Shown piece by piece: positions 1 through 8,031 of a stretch of DNA of 64,000 nucleotides. The notes under the pieces were generated by a model. The model saw only the letters and a list, made by a program, of their open reading frames with translations, ran no database searches and was not told where the DNA came from. Position 1 is the first letter of the stretch. Each line of letters starts with the position of its first letter. A program made the position numbers and the translations under genes. Origin of the DNA: Bacteroidota bacterium (GTDB taxonomy: Bacteria > Bacteroidota > Ignavibacteria > Ignavibacteriales > Melioribacteraceae); NCBI GenBank assembly GCA_023381535.1, contig JAMCSN010000264.1:60427-124426 (forward strand), in the 5' to 3' direction.

Positions 1-1159
1 TACCCTCGTATCTGCGTGTATAACCCATTTCTTCCTGCGTGAAAGGTGTAAAAAGTTTATCGATAAATTCTTTCGACATGCCTTTCCCGTTATCGGAAAT
101 GTCCACACACAGATTTGCGCCTTCTTGATATATGTCAATATCGATTTTGCCGTTGTCGGAGTATTTGATGGCATTATCGATAAGGTTGATAAAAATCTGA
201 TTAAGAGAATAATGATCTCCGGTAATTGTTGTTGCTTCGCCAACACGATTGTTTAATGAAAGGAAAAGATTCTTCTCATCTGCCAGAGAATTGAACTCGG
301 ATTGTGCCGTTTTTAGCAGATGTAACAAATCTACTTTTTCAAAGCGGGCATCATACTTACCGGTTTGAAGCTGAGACATATTGAGCAGCAGGTCGAATGT
401 GCGGTATAACCGCTTACTGTTGTTCTTCATTGAACGGAGAATGTTGTAAAGATCCGTTTTGTTGATGTCTTTCAGATCGTCAATGAGTATATCGGAGTAA
501 CCGACGATCACATTAAGCGGGGCTCTAATTTCGTGTGATATTTGAGCAAGGAAAAATTCCTTTAGTTGTTTTGCTTCTTCGGCTCTTGCCAATGCATCCT
601 TCAATTCCCGTTCGGTCTGCTTGAGATCGGTAATATCGCGTCCGTAAACCTGGCAGACATTGAATTTTGTAACTCCTTGGATGATAAACTGGTAGTAATG
701 ATCTCCCAAACGCGAAGTAGAACTAATTGTTCTGCCGTACGCAATTATATCCTGAATATCATGACCGGAAACAAAAGTCAGCAGTGTTCGCACATTTTCC
801 CCGAGCAAAATTCTGTTCGGAAAGATTCTGTGCGCGGAATTGTTTGCCAGAATAATTTTACCTGATTCGTCAAATCTGAAAACCGGGTCCGGTGAAAGTT
901 CTGCAAAGAGAGCCATTAGTTCCGCTTGCTGCAGACGCAGATTCTCGGTTTCTTCAAGATACTTCCTGCGCATAGGAATTATTACATACCGGTAAAAAAT
1001 AAACATCACCACGAGGACTATAATTAGAATCAGTAGAGAAAGAAGTAACGGATTTTCTACACTAAATATTGTTTTAGCGTCAACTTTCTCTAACGATTGA
1101 AAAGAAGAGTCCAAATATGACTTGGGCAATACTTGTAATAAAATAGAATGCAGTGGCAT
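1..1159 (-). CDS. PAS-domain sensor histidine kinase, partial (3' end beyond the window)
   Basis: Reading leftward, the frame gives a short N-terminal segment, one membrane span (about residues 30-48), a PAS-like segment opening LMALFAELSPDPVFRF, a HisKA dimerisation segment with the phospho-acceptor box SHEIRAPLN and an HATPase region with N and G boxes (NLIDNAIKYS, DISDNGKGMS). The end of the kinase lies outside the window. I chose the ATG at 1159, which overlaps the upstream membrane-protein gene by 80 nt; in-frame TTG codons further down are alternatives. The N-terminal layout (span, then ELMALFAELxPDPV) matches the kinase at 19395, and both sit beside members of the same small membrane-protein family. 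Ligand and response regulator are not visible. Confidence 0.85.
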   Translation of the reverse strand, partial: MPLHSILLQVLPKSYLDSSFQSLEKVDAKTIFSVENPLLLSLLILIIVLVVMFIFYRYVIIPMRRKYLEETENLRLQQAELMALFAELSPDPVFRFDESGKIILANNSAHRIFPNRILLGENVRTLLTFVSGHDIQDIIAYGRTISSTSRLGDHYYQFIIQGVTKFNVCQVYGRDITDLKQTERELKDALARAEEAKQLKEFFLAQISHEIRAPLNVIVGYSDILIDDLKDINKTDLYNILRSMKNNSKRLYRTFDLLLNMSQLQTGKYDARFEKVDLLHLLKTAQSEFNSLADEKNLFLSLNNRVGEATTITGDHYSLNQIFINLIDNAIKYSDNGKIDIDIYQEGANLCVDISDNGKGMSKEFIDKLFTPFTQEEMGYTRRYEG

Positions 1160-1637
1160 CAGCGAATCCAAAGAAAACATTAAAAAATTTGATGATTAAT
1201 GTTAATTCATAGAAAATGAAGAATATGTAAAAGACACTTAAATGGCCGTAGAGTGTATAGGCAGTGATAAACTTTTTCAGAATAATAAAAAATATCCCGA
1301 AATGAAAAAGAACAATTGCCAAAAGATTTTGGGACTTGTTGAATCCAAAAAAGATCAGAAGAAACATTAAAAGTGAAACCGAAATCAGAAGCAGCAAATG
1401 TTTCTTGTAGGTTTTGAAAGGAAATAGCGTGACCAACATGAAATATGAAAAATATGAAAAGACTCCTAAGGGAATGGGTTGATTGAACAATAGGCGGAAC
1501 CCTATTGAAATAGGATCCATCATAGCCAGTATTAAAAAAAAATAAAAATACTTTCCTCTGAATTGTCTAATGGGAGGTATTAACCATACACCTATGCTTA
1601 CAAAATAAAGTATTTTTGAGAGTAAGATAAAGTTCAT
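1080..1637 (-). CDS. small multi-span membrane protein, putative partner of a histidine kinase
   Basis: 185 residues, almost wholly hydrophobic, with about six or seven predicted spans. I do not recognise a named family. It is a clear paralogue of the 192-residue protein at 21286: conserved W18, P21, I23-R24, R27 and D41-P42 in the first third, and Y143-E144, K150, T168-S169-I170 and Q172 near the end, at nearly constant offset in the other copy. It starts 6 nt after the secreted-protein gene and overlaps the kinase gene, so the three are probably co-transcribed. A signal-receiving or kinase-modulating role is an inference from this repeated gene neighbourhood only. Confidence 0.8.
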   Translation of the reverse strand: MNFILLSKILYFVSIGVWLIPPIRQFRGKYFYFFLILAMMDPISIGFRLLFNQPIPLGVFSYFSYFMLVTLFPFKTYKKHLLLLISVSLLMFLLIFFGFNKSQNLLAIVLFHFGIFFIILKKFITAYTLYGHLSVFYIFFIFYELTLIIKFFNVFFGFADATAFYFITSIAQVIFGLFFSIVRES

Positions 1638-1643
1638 TGATTA

Positions 1644-2153
1644 TCAACATGCTGGCGGGCAAGCAGTAGACATCTCCAACGTTGCATCTCCATAACTAAG
1701 CGTTAGTACGCTTGCTCTAACTTCTGCAGTTACCACATCAGTTGCTGTGCTTGCAGCTACTGAAGCAGCGGTTCCTTTCTTGTCGAACTCCTTAGAACCC
1801 GAGGAAACGCCGGCTTGTAAAAGTTTCTTAACTTCGCTCTTGCTGAAAACGTACATTACTTCATCTTTACCGATTTGTTCTCCGTCATCACGCAAAGATT
1901 CTCTTCTTTCGTTAGCAACAACAAGCTGACTATGTTTTACCATGAAGTAAATGTAGTCGCCTCCTCTATCAATAGCTTTCTGGAGGTCGCTAACTTTGAT
2001 TTGAACCGAGCCAATAACTTTTCCGAAAAGCACATTGGCTTCTTGTTTACCGAAAACCTTTCCAATCTCCCCATGCTTACCCTGGGCGTTTGTAAGGCTG
2101 GTTACAGAAAAAAATAAAAGTGCTGCTGTGGCTAAGGTGAATAACCTTTTCAT
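1644..2153 (-). CDS. secreted hypothetical protein with C-terminal CPPAC
   Basis: 169 residues with a clear signal peptide (MKRLF start, hydrophobic core, cleavage expected after NA before Q24). The mature part is polar and predicted mixed alpha/beta, with an Ala/Thr/Val-rich stretch around residues 125-145, and ends in the pentapeptide CPPAC. No family is recognised. The ATG is preceded by GAGGG at good spacing. It is the first gene of an operon with the membrane protein at 1637 and the kinase at 1159. The two terminal cysteines could form a disulfide or bind a cofactor, but nothing in the sequence decides this. Confidence 0.75.
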   Translation of the reverse strand: MKRLFTLATAALLFFSVTSLTNAQGKHGEIGKVFGKQEANVLFGKVIGSVQIKVSDLQKAIDRGGDYIYFMVKHSQLVVANERRESLRDDGEQIGKDEVMYVFSKSEVKKLLQAGVSSGSKEFDKKGTAASVAASTATDVVTAEVRASVLTLSYGDATLEMSTACPPAC

Positions 2154-2270
2154 GTGAACCCTCGATTATTTTGTTTTGAAATAGAGTGAATTATCCCTTC
2201 AATAATATATTGATTATTGCAATTAATGTTAAGTTAATTTTTTTCATATCTGTCCACGCCAAAACAATTT

Positions 2271-2490
2271 TATATTTCGTCCCGATGGGACTTCTAATTT
2301 TTGGAGAATTATCAAATTCTATAGATATTTTGTCTCTACCGGGATTATGAATTCTACTTTGAATCCAATTCCTATCAATATTTCATCCCTTCGGGATTTT
2401 TAGCTCCCTTAGGAGCTATATATTTTTAGAAAAAAGAACGGATATAGTTGCCAAAGTCCCGTCGGGACGGCATAGAATTTTTCACCCGGA
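2271..2490. repeat. cluster of short palindromic repeat units
   Basis: The 521-nt spacer 2154-2674 has no gene. It holds four small hairpins: GTCCCGATGGGAC near 2279, a TCCCTTCGGGA unit near 2387, GCTCCCTTAGGAGC at 2403-2416 and GTCCCGTCGGGAC at 2456-2468. Units tend to begin TATTTCRTCCC and end GGCATA. The same unit types recur at 59340-59530. The 150 nt between this cluster and amrS shows nothing further. Confidence 0.7.
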
Positions 2491-2674
2491 AAGTAAATAA
2501 TGTTTTTAACAAAGCATGAGTCTACTCTAAAAAGGTATTTCAGTTGCCCAAAAGTTACGATTCCGGTATAAATTAGCAGTAGAAAAATTTGAAAATGACC
2601 TTTTTAGATTCGCCTCAAGCATAAAATTCATCACAGTTTTCGATTAATCCATAATTCCTATATCGGAATTGAGG

Positions 2675-3697
2675 TTAAAACATCCCGGCAATCGCTGTTC
2701 CACATGTGGGACAGCAAGCATTTTTGATCTTATTTCTCAGCACGTTATGCCAGTCTCTAGCAATCAAGACTTCCTTGCATTTGGGGCAATACGTGGTCGA
2801 TCCTTCCGTGTCATGAATGTTTCCCACATAACAATATTTGATGCCGAGTTTCAAAGCTATTTTTCTGGCATTTCTAAGTGTTTCTGCCGGGGTGCGTGGT
2901 TTATCCGTCATCTTAAAATCCGGGTGAAAAGCCGTGAAATGAAGCGGCACTTCATCACCCAGATTTTTTAGAATCCACTCGCACATTAATTTTATTTCTT
3001 CGTCCGAATCGTTTTCATCCGGGATCAACAATGTTGTGATCTCGAACCAAACGTTAGTTTCATTCTTCAGCCAGATTAAAGTATCAAGAACGTAATCAAG
3101 ATGAGCGAATGCAAGTTTATGATAAAAATTTTCCGTGAAAGCTTTGAGATCAACATTTGCAGCGTCTATGTATTTGTAAACGTCCTTGCGCGCTTCCTTA
3201 TCAATGTAACCAGCGGTAACCATCACGGATTTGATTCCTTCTTCGCGTGCAATCTTAGAAATGTCAACTACATATTCGCCAAAGATTACAGGATCATTAT
3301 AAGTAAAAGCGATGGACGGAGTGTGGTATTGTTTAGCGAGAGCTATAACTTCCTCGGGCGATACATTCAGTGAATGAACACTATCCAATTTTGCTTTGCT
3401 GATAGACCAGTTCTGACAAAACTTGCAACCGAGATTACAGCCTGCGGTTCCGAAACTTAAAATTTCTGTTCCTGGCAGGAAATGATTAAGAGGTTTTTTT
3501 TCTATCGGGTCAATTGCAAATCCGGTAGGTCTGCCGTAACCAATTGAATAAAGTTTACCGTCAATGTTTTGTCTGATGAAGCAGAACCCGGCTTGCCCTT
3601 CTCCAATGGTACAATACCTTGGGCAAAGCGTGCAGAGGATTTTCCCGGTATCAACCGGCTGCCACCACTTGGCAAGTTTGTAAGACGAATCGCTCAT
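2675..3697 (-). CDS. amrS: AmmeMemoRadiSam-type radical SAM enzyme
   Basis: 340 residues. The radical SAM cluster motif CxxxCxxC is at C87, C91 and C94 (AGCNLGCKFCQNW), preceded by a cysteine-rich head (C22, C25, C29) and followed by two CxxC pairs near the C-terminus (CPKC, CPTC). This layout is that of the pyruvate formate-lyase-activase-like member of the AmmeMemoRadiSam set, usually found with AMMECR1- and Memo-like proteins; neither partner gene is adjacent here. The substrate of the family is not firmly established. Length is normal. It ends the leftward series after pyk, across a 227-nt repeat-filled spacer, so it may have its own promoter. Confidence 0.88.
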   Translation of the reverse strand: MSDSSYKLAKWWQPVDTGKILCTLCPRYCTIGEGQAGFCFIRQNIDGKLYSIGYGRPTGFAIDPIEKKPLNHFLPGTEILSFGTAGCNLGCKFCQNWSISKAKLDSVHSLNVSPEEVIALAKQYHTPSIAFTYNDPVIFGEYVVDISKIAREEGIKSVMVTAGYIDKEARKDVYKYIDAANVDLKAFTENFYHKLAFAHLDYVLDTLIWLKNETNVWFEITTLLIPDENDSDEEIKLMCEWILKNLGDEVPLHFTAFHPDFKMTDKPRTPAETLRNARKIALKLGIKYCYVGNIHDTEGSTTYCPKCKEVLIARDWHNVLRNKIKNACCPTCGTAIAGMF

Positions 3698-3775
3698 AAA
3701 ATCAATTGCGAATTGCGAATTGATAATTAGTTCTTTAATTCTCCATTCTCAATTCTCAATTATTAATTCTCAATT
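3698..3775. repeat. AATT-rich low-complexity repeat
   Basis: Tandem and inverted copies of short words such as AATTGCGAATTG and CAATTCTCAATT fill the space just before the amrS start. A related stretch lies at 32285-32395. No coding potential. Confidence 0.6.
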
Positions 3776-3930
3776 AATTCATGTTACGCAATATTTACTT
3801 GTATAATCGTTCTTGTTCTTCATCATGCTCATGATCTTGCTCTTCTGAGTATTTTAACGACAGATCATGATTAAGATCAAGAATATGATCATGAATGATA
3901 ATAATTTTTGCGTGACGTGAGTTATTAAAT
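3771..3930. mobile_element. MITE-like element with terminal inverted repeats
   Basis: The left end reads TTCATGTTACGCAA (near 3778-3791). The right end, read on the other strand, gives CTCACGTCACGCAA (near 3908-3921), so the ends are imperfect inverted repeats of the type seen more cleanly at 59283/59582. The interior is a mix of six-base words built on ATGATC, AAGATC and CTTGCTC. The right end abuts the stop codon of pyk. No transposase is encoded, so any mobility would need one elsewhere. Confidence 0.5.
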
Positions 3931-5352
3931 TATTGCAAATCTCATCCAGCTTCTTCTCCCTTTATCGGTATAAGGAGCTCCGGCAGTAAAAAGAATCAGA
4001 TCGTTTTCTTTGATAAACTTTTTCTCTTTTAGAAGATTGATAGTGTTACGAATCGCCGCTTCTTCATCTTTAATGTTATCGAGGTACAAAGGTTGAATTC
4101 CCCATTCGAGATTGAGTTTGTTGAGCGTTTCAAATTTATCCGAGATGGCGAAAAAGTTTGCTTTAGGGCGAAACTTAGCAACCACTTTTGCCTTTCTTCC
4201 ATAATGTGTGAAGATTACAATTGCAGACGCCTTGATTTGTTCAGAAACATTTGCGACGGCGCGTCCGGTCGAATCGAAAATATTATCGGTTAAGTCTTCC
4301 GGAATTTCAAAATCGGAAATGTTTTTCTGACTCGATTCCACCTCTGTTGTCAAAAGAATTTCATTCATAATTTTTACAGCTTCAACCGGGAATTTACCGA
4401 CGGAAGTTTCACCGCTTAGCATTACAACATCGGTTCCGTCCAATACCGCGTTCGCGATATCGGATGCTTCCGCGCGCGTCGGTATCGGATTATGAATCAT
4501 GGATTCGAGCATTTGCGTTGCGGTGATTACAAGTTTACCAACCGCATTGCATCTGCGTATAATTTTTTTCTGGATCATCGGAACTTCTTGCGGAGCGAGT
4601 TCAACACCTAAATCTCCGCGTGCAACCATAATGCCGTCGGCAATTTCAAGTATCTCCTCAAAGTTTTTTATTGCTTCCGGTTTTTCAATTTTTGCAATTA
4701 TCGGTTTGTTAAAACCACGTTCGGCGAGCCAACTTTTCAAATGAAAAATATCTTTTGCTTCGCGCACAAAGGAAAGTGCAACAAAATCAACTCTGTGTTT
4801 CAAAGAAAATTCCAGATCAGCAAGATCTTTTTCTGTAACGGATGGTGTGCTCAGCTTCATTCCCGGCAAGTTCATTCCCTTTTTTGGTTTGAGCGTACCG
4901 CCTGCAATAACTTTACAGACTACCGATGAACTGGTTTTGCTAGCAACTTGTAAATTAATCAATCCGTCGTCAATCAAAATTGTCTCGCCGATCTGCGCAT
5001 CCTGCGGAAGATTTTTATAGCTAGTGGAAATTTTCTCCTTTGTGCCGATTACGTCATTGTTCGATATCTCAATTTCGTCGCCGGTGCAGATTTCAATTTC
5101 AGGCTGGCTCAGTTCACCGATTCTAATTTTCGGTCCTTGAAGATCGATCAATATTGGAATTGGCAAAGACTTGCTAACGCACAATTGGTTTATGCGTTCG
5201 AAAATTTTTTCAAAATATTCGTACGAACCGTGTGAAAAGTTAAGACGGAACGCATCGCATCCTGCGTCAACCAATGCTTCTAATTTTTCGCATGTGTCCG
5301 TCGCGGGTCCCAACGTTGCAAGAATCTTTGTCTTGGAATATTTAATAGTCAC
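3925..5352 (-). CDS. pyk: pyruvate kinase
   Basis: 475 residues, full length. Converts phosphoenolpyruvate and ADP to pyruvate and ATP. Visible motifs: the N-terminal barrel start (TKILATLGPATD), LIDLQGPKIRIGE, the catalytic lysine segment IIAKIEKPEAI, the metal and phosphate site GIMVARGDLGVE and MLSGETSVGKFP; the C-terminal regulatory domain follows. The start is GTG at 5352, overlapping the TGA of the Lon-like gene as GTGA, so the two are translationally coupled. Its stop codon lies inside the end of the repeat element at 3771-3930. Confidence 0.97.
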   Translation of the reverse strand: MTIKYSKTKILATLGPATDTCEKLEALVDAGCDAFRLNFSHGSYEYFEKIFERINQLCVSKSLPIPILIDLQGPKIRIGELSQPEIEICTGDEIEISNNDVIGTKEKISTSYKNLPQDAQIGETILIDDGLINLQVASKTSSSVVCKVIAGGTLKPKKGMNLPGMKLSTPSVTEKDLADLEFSLKHRVDFVALSFVREAKDIFHLKSWLAERGFNKPIIAKIEKPEAIKNFEEILEIADGIMVARGDLGVELAPQEVPMIQKKIIRRCNAVGKLVITATQMLESMIHNPIPTRAEASDIANAVLDGTDVVMLSGETSVGKFPVEAVKIMNEILLTTEVESSQKNISDFEIPEDLTDNIFDSTGRAVANVSEQIKASAIVIFTHYGRKAKVVAKFRPKANFFAISDKFETLNKLNLEWGIQPLYLDNIKDEEAAIRNTINLLKEKKFIKENDLILFTAGAPYTDKGRRSWMRFAII

Positions 5353-7829
5353 TTCTTACGTTTTCCTTTTTTGGATTTTGGATTTTCTTCTTTGTTGTTG
5401 GAATTCTTTTTCTTGGGCGGCAATATTCTTTTTCTCATAGCGGCAAGTTCTTTTTCAACTTCGCCGAAAACAGTATTGGGTTCAAACTTTCCATTTTTTA
5501 ATCTTTTGCCCGCGCGTATTCCGGTTAGAATTTCAATTGCTTCTTCAACTTTGGATACGGAAAAGATGTGGAATTTTTTTTCTGCTACAGCGACAACAAC
5601 TTCTTCGTTGAGCATCAGATCCTTAATATTTTGAACAGGAATTATTACGCCGTTGGTTCCATTCAAACCGCGCTGTTTGCATGCATCAAAGAATCCTTCG
5701 ATCTTCTCATTCACTCCGCCGATTGGTTGTATTTCACCTTTCTGATTTACCGATCCCGTTATTGCCAGCGATTGTTTGATCGGAATTTTAGAAATAGCGG
5801 AAAGCAGAGCGCAAATTTCTGAGATCGATGCACTGTCGCCGTCAATCATTCCGTAACCTTGTTCAAAAACCAAACTGGCGGTAAAGGACAGCGGAATTCT
5901 TGAACCGAAATTTTCCCGGAAGTAACCGCCGATGATAAGAACGCCTTTGTTATGCGTACTGCCGCTCAAGCCGGATTCTCTTTCAACATTGATAATATTT
6001 CCACTGCCGAGCGCAACGCTGGCGGTTATTCTCGAAGGTTTGCCGAATGAATAATGACCGCTTTCATAAACCGATAAACCGTTTACGGTGCCGATGCGCG
6101 AACCTTCGGTGTCGATTAAAATTGTTCCGTCGTTTATCATTTGAGAAAGTTTGGATTCATACAAACCATGCCGGTCTTTTGCGGAATCGTAAGCTTGAAC
6201 TACGTGAACGTCCCTCACCATTTTTTCGCCGCTGTCCAGCGCCCAGAAGTTGGCTTCCCGCGTGAGATCGGCAATGTATGCAAATCGTGTAGTCAGTTTA
6301 TTTTTTTCTCCGGCATAGCGCGCACCGTACTCTATAATTTTTGAAATAGCGGATTTGTCGAACTCCAAAAGTTTTTCTTCTTCAATTAATTTCTTAACGA
6401 TCATCGCGTATTCAGTGAGCGCCTGATCCGTGCGCTGCATTTCATAATCAAAATCGGCTTTGATCTTGAAAATTTTATTGAAGTCGTCTTCGTAGGCAGA
6501 TAGAACCGAATAGATATAATTGTTGCCGACCATTATCACTTTGGTTTCAATCTCGATCGGTTCTGGTTTTAAAATGCTGGGATATAACTGATAAAGATTT
6601 GTAAGATCCTGAATTTCCAATTTGCCGTAGAGCAAAACACGTTTTAAAGTTTTCCAAACCCCGGCTTCTGTAAAAGCATCCATTGCATTGATTACAAGAT
6701 AGCCGCCGTTGGCGCGCAGCAACGTACCGGCTTTTATTTTTGTGAAATCGGCATACCAGCCGCCTCTGCCGTCGCTGTATTTTTCAATTGTTCCGAACAA
6801 ATTGCTGTAAGCAGGAGATGTTTCGATAATGACCGGGCTTCTTTTTGTATTTGTGTTGTCGAGAATTATGTTCACTTCATATTCCTTCAGATAATCGACA
6901 ACCATTCCGCCGTTAGCTTCCTCTCGTGCCGGTTTTTGCCCTTTAAACACATCGAGGTTCTGCAGAATGTTTTCGTGAATGTCTTTGAAGTACTCGCGAA
7001 TTTTTGGGTCTTTGTATTTTTTCTTCAGGTCGTCCATTGTAATCGAAACAATTGTGTTGGCGTATTCGCTTTCTAATTTCGAAATTTTTTCCTGGAAGTC
7101 CTGCGTTAGTCGTAAACTCTCTTTGAAAACTTTCTGAAGTTCTTCCTGGTAGCTCAAATATTTTGTTTGAAAGTCTTTCGCCTGGTCTTCGGTAATTTTC
7201 TGATCGCGGACAAACTCATCGAGCTGCTGAATAAACACCGGCTGATTCTCAATGACAGCAAAAATTTCCGGTCGCGGCATTTCGCCAATCTTAATTTGAC
7301 CGAGCGTCATATTGTCTTTGCGGAGTTTGTCTTCAAAGTCGTTCATCATTGTCTGCTGAACTTTTCCGAATTCCGTAAGAAGTTGTTTCCGTTTTGTAAC
7401 AAACGGATCGGTGGATAAAACTTGCGGAATCTTTTCCTGAAGAAATTTTATTGCCCGCGACAAATCCTTTTTAAACTTAGCGGCTTCTCCTGCCGGGAAT
7501 TGAAGCAGAGTAGGTCTGTCTTCATCCTTGAAATTATTTACGTACGCATAATCGCTCAGGTGCGAACAATCCGGAGTGATCGATTCCAGCATCTGTTGAA
7601 TTGCAGTAAACTTACCCGTGCCGGAAAGTCCTGTAACAAAAATGTTATAACCTTGACTTTTCAAATCGACACCGAGCCGCAGCGCTTTTAGTGCGCGTTC
7701 CTGTCCTACAATTCCTTCGATCGGTTTCAAATTTGTCGTTGACTCAAACTCAAATACATCCGGGTTACAAGTCCATCTTAGTTCTTCGGGATTTAGTTCC
7801 ACGGCTTTCTTTGCTTTGAGAAGTGCCAT
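5349..7829 (-). CDS. Lon-family ATP-dependent protease (LonB-like, AAA_32 type)
   Basis: 826 residues. N-terminal AAA domain with Walker A at 67-73 (GLSGTGK) and a long charged helical insertion (about residues 120-260); Lon-type serine protease domain at the C-terminus with S666 (in DGDSASIS) and K709 (in GGVNEKIEGF), 43 residues apart as in the Ser-Lys dyad of Lon. It lacks the N-terminal substrate domain of classical LonA, so it belongs to the 'Lon-related putative protease' group. The tail is strongly basic (PKKKNSNNK onward). Expected role: ATP-dependent degradation of damaged or regulatory proteins in the cytoplasm. It is divergent from mfd and heads the pyk pair. Confidence 0.93.
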   Translation of the reverse strand: MALLKAKKAVELNPEELRWTCNPDVFEFESTTNLKPIEGIVGQERALKALRLGVDLKSQGYNIFVTGLSGTGKFTAIQQMLESITPDCSHLSDYAYVNNFKDEDRPTLLQFPAGEAAKFKKDLSRAIKFLQEKIPQVLSTDPFVTKRKQLLTEFGKVQQTMMNDFEDKLRKDNMTLGQIKIGEMPRPEIFAVIENQPVFIQQLDEFVRDQKITEDQAKDFQTKYLSYQEELQKVFKESLRLTQDFQEKISKLESEYANTIVSITMDDLKKKYKDPKIREYFKDIHENILQNLDVFKGQKPAREEANGGMVVDYLKEYEVNIILDNTNTKRSPVIIETSPAYSNLFGTIEKYSDGRGGWYADFTKIKAGTLLRANGGYLVINAMDAFTEAGVWKTLKRVLLYGKLEIQDLTNLYQLYPSILKPEPIEIETKVIMVGNNYIYSVLSAYEDDFNKIFKIKADFDYEMQRTDQALTEYAMIVKKLIEEEKLLEFDKSAISKIIEYGARYAGEKNKLTTRFAYIADLTREANFWALDSGEKMVRDVHVVQAYDSAKDRHGLYESKLSQMINDGTILIDTEGSRIGTVNGLSVYESGHYSFGKPSRITASVALGSGNIINVERESGLSGSTHNKGVLIIGGYFRENFGSRIPLSFTASLVFEQGYGMIDGDSASISEICALLSAISKIPIKQSLAITGSVNQKGEIQPIGGVNEKIEGFFDACKQRGLNGTNGVIIPVQNIKDLMLNEEVVVAVAEKKFHIFSVSKVEEAIEILTGIRAGKRLKNGKFEPNTVFGEVEKELAAMRKRILPPKKKNSNNKEENPKSKKGKRKK

Positions 7830-7950
7830 TGCGAATTTCCTGACATTTGTGATTGGAAATCTGACAGCAAAATAATAAAAATTGGTCTATTCGGTTAGGC
7901 AGAAAGTTATAATAATTGAATCAAATCCGTTAATTTTGTGTTAGTAATTG

Positions 7951-8012
7951 TGAATACCCCTCTCCGCATTTGCGGAGGAGGGTTTCGTGTATTTTAAACC
8001 CGGGAATTAAAG
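7951..8012. repeat. palindromic intergenic repeat between lon-like gene and mfd
   Basis: An imperfect hairpin (CCCCTCTCCGCA, TT, TGCGGAGGAGGG) is followed by a G-rich stretch before mfd. The spacer also contains TAATTTTG at 7931, which fits the Bacteroidetes -7 box for rightward transcription of mfd, but no clear -33 box stands at the right distance. Confidence 0.45.
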
Positions 8013-8031
8013 GGGGTGGTCTGAATAAGAA

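Noticed and set aside
566..865. 99-residue rightward frame
   Set aside because: Lies opposite the histidine kinase coding frame and shows no family, signal or ribosome site; a shadow frame.
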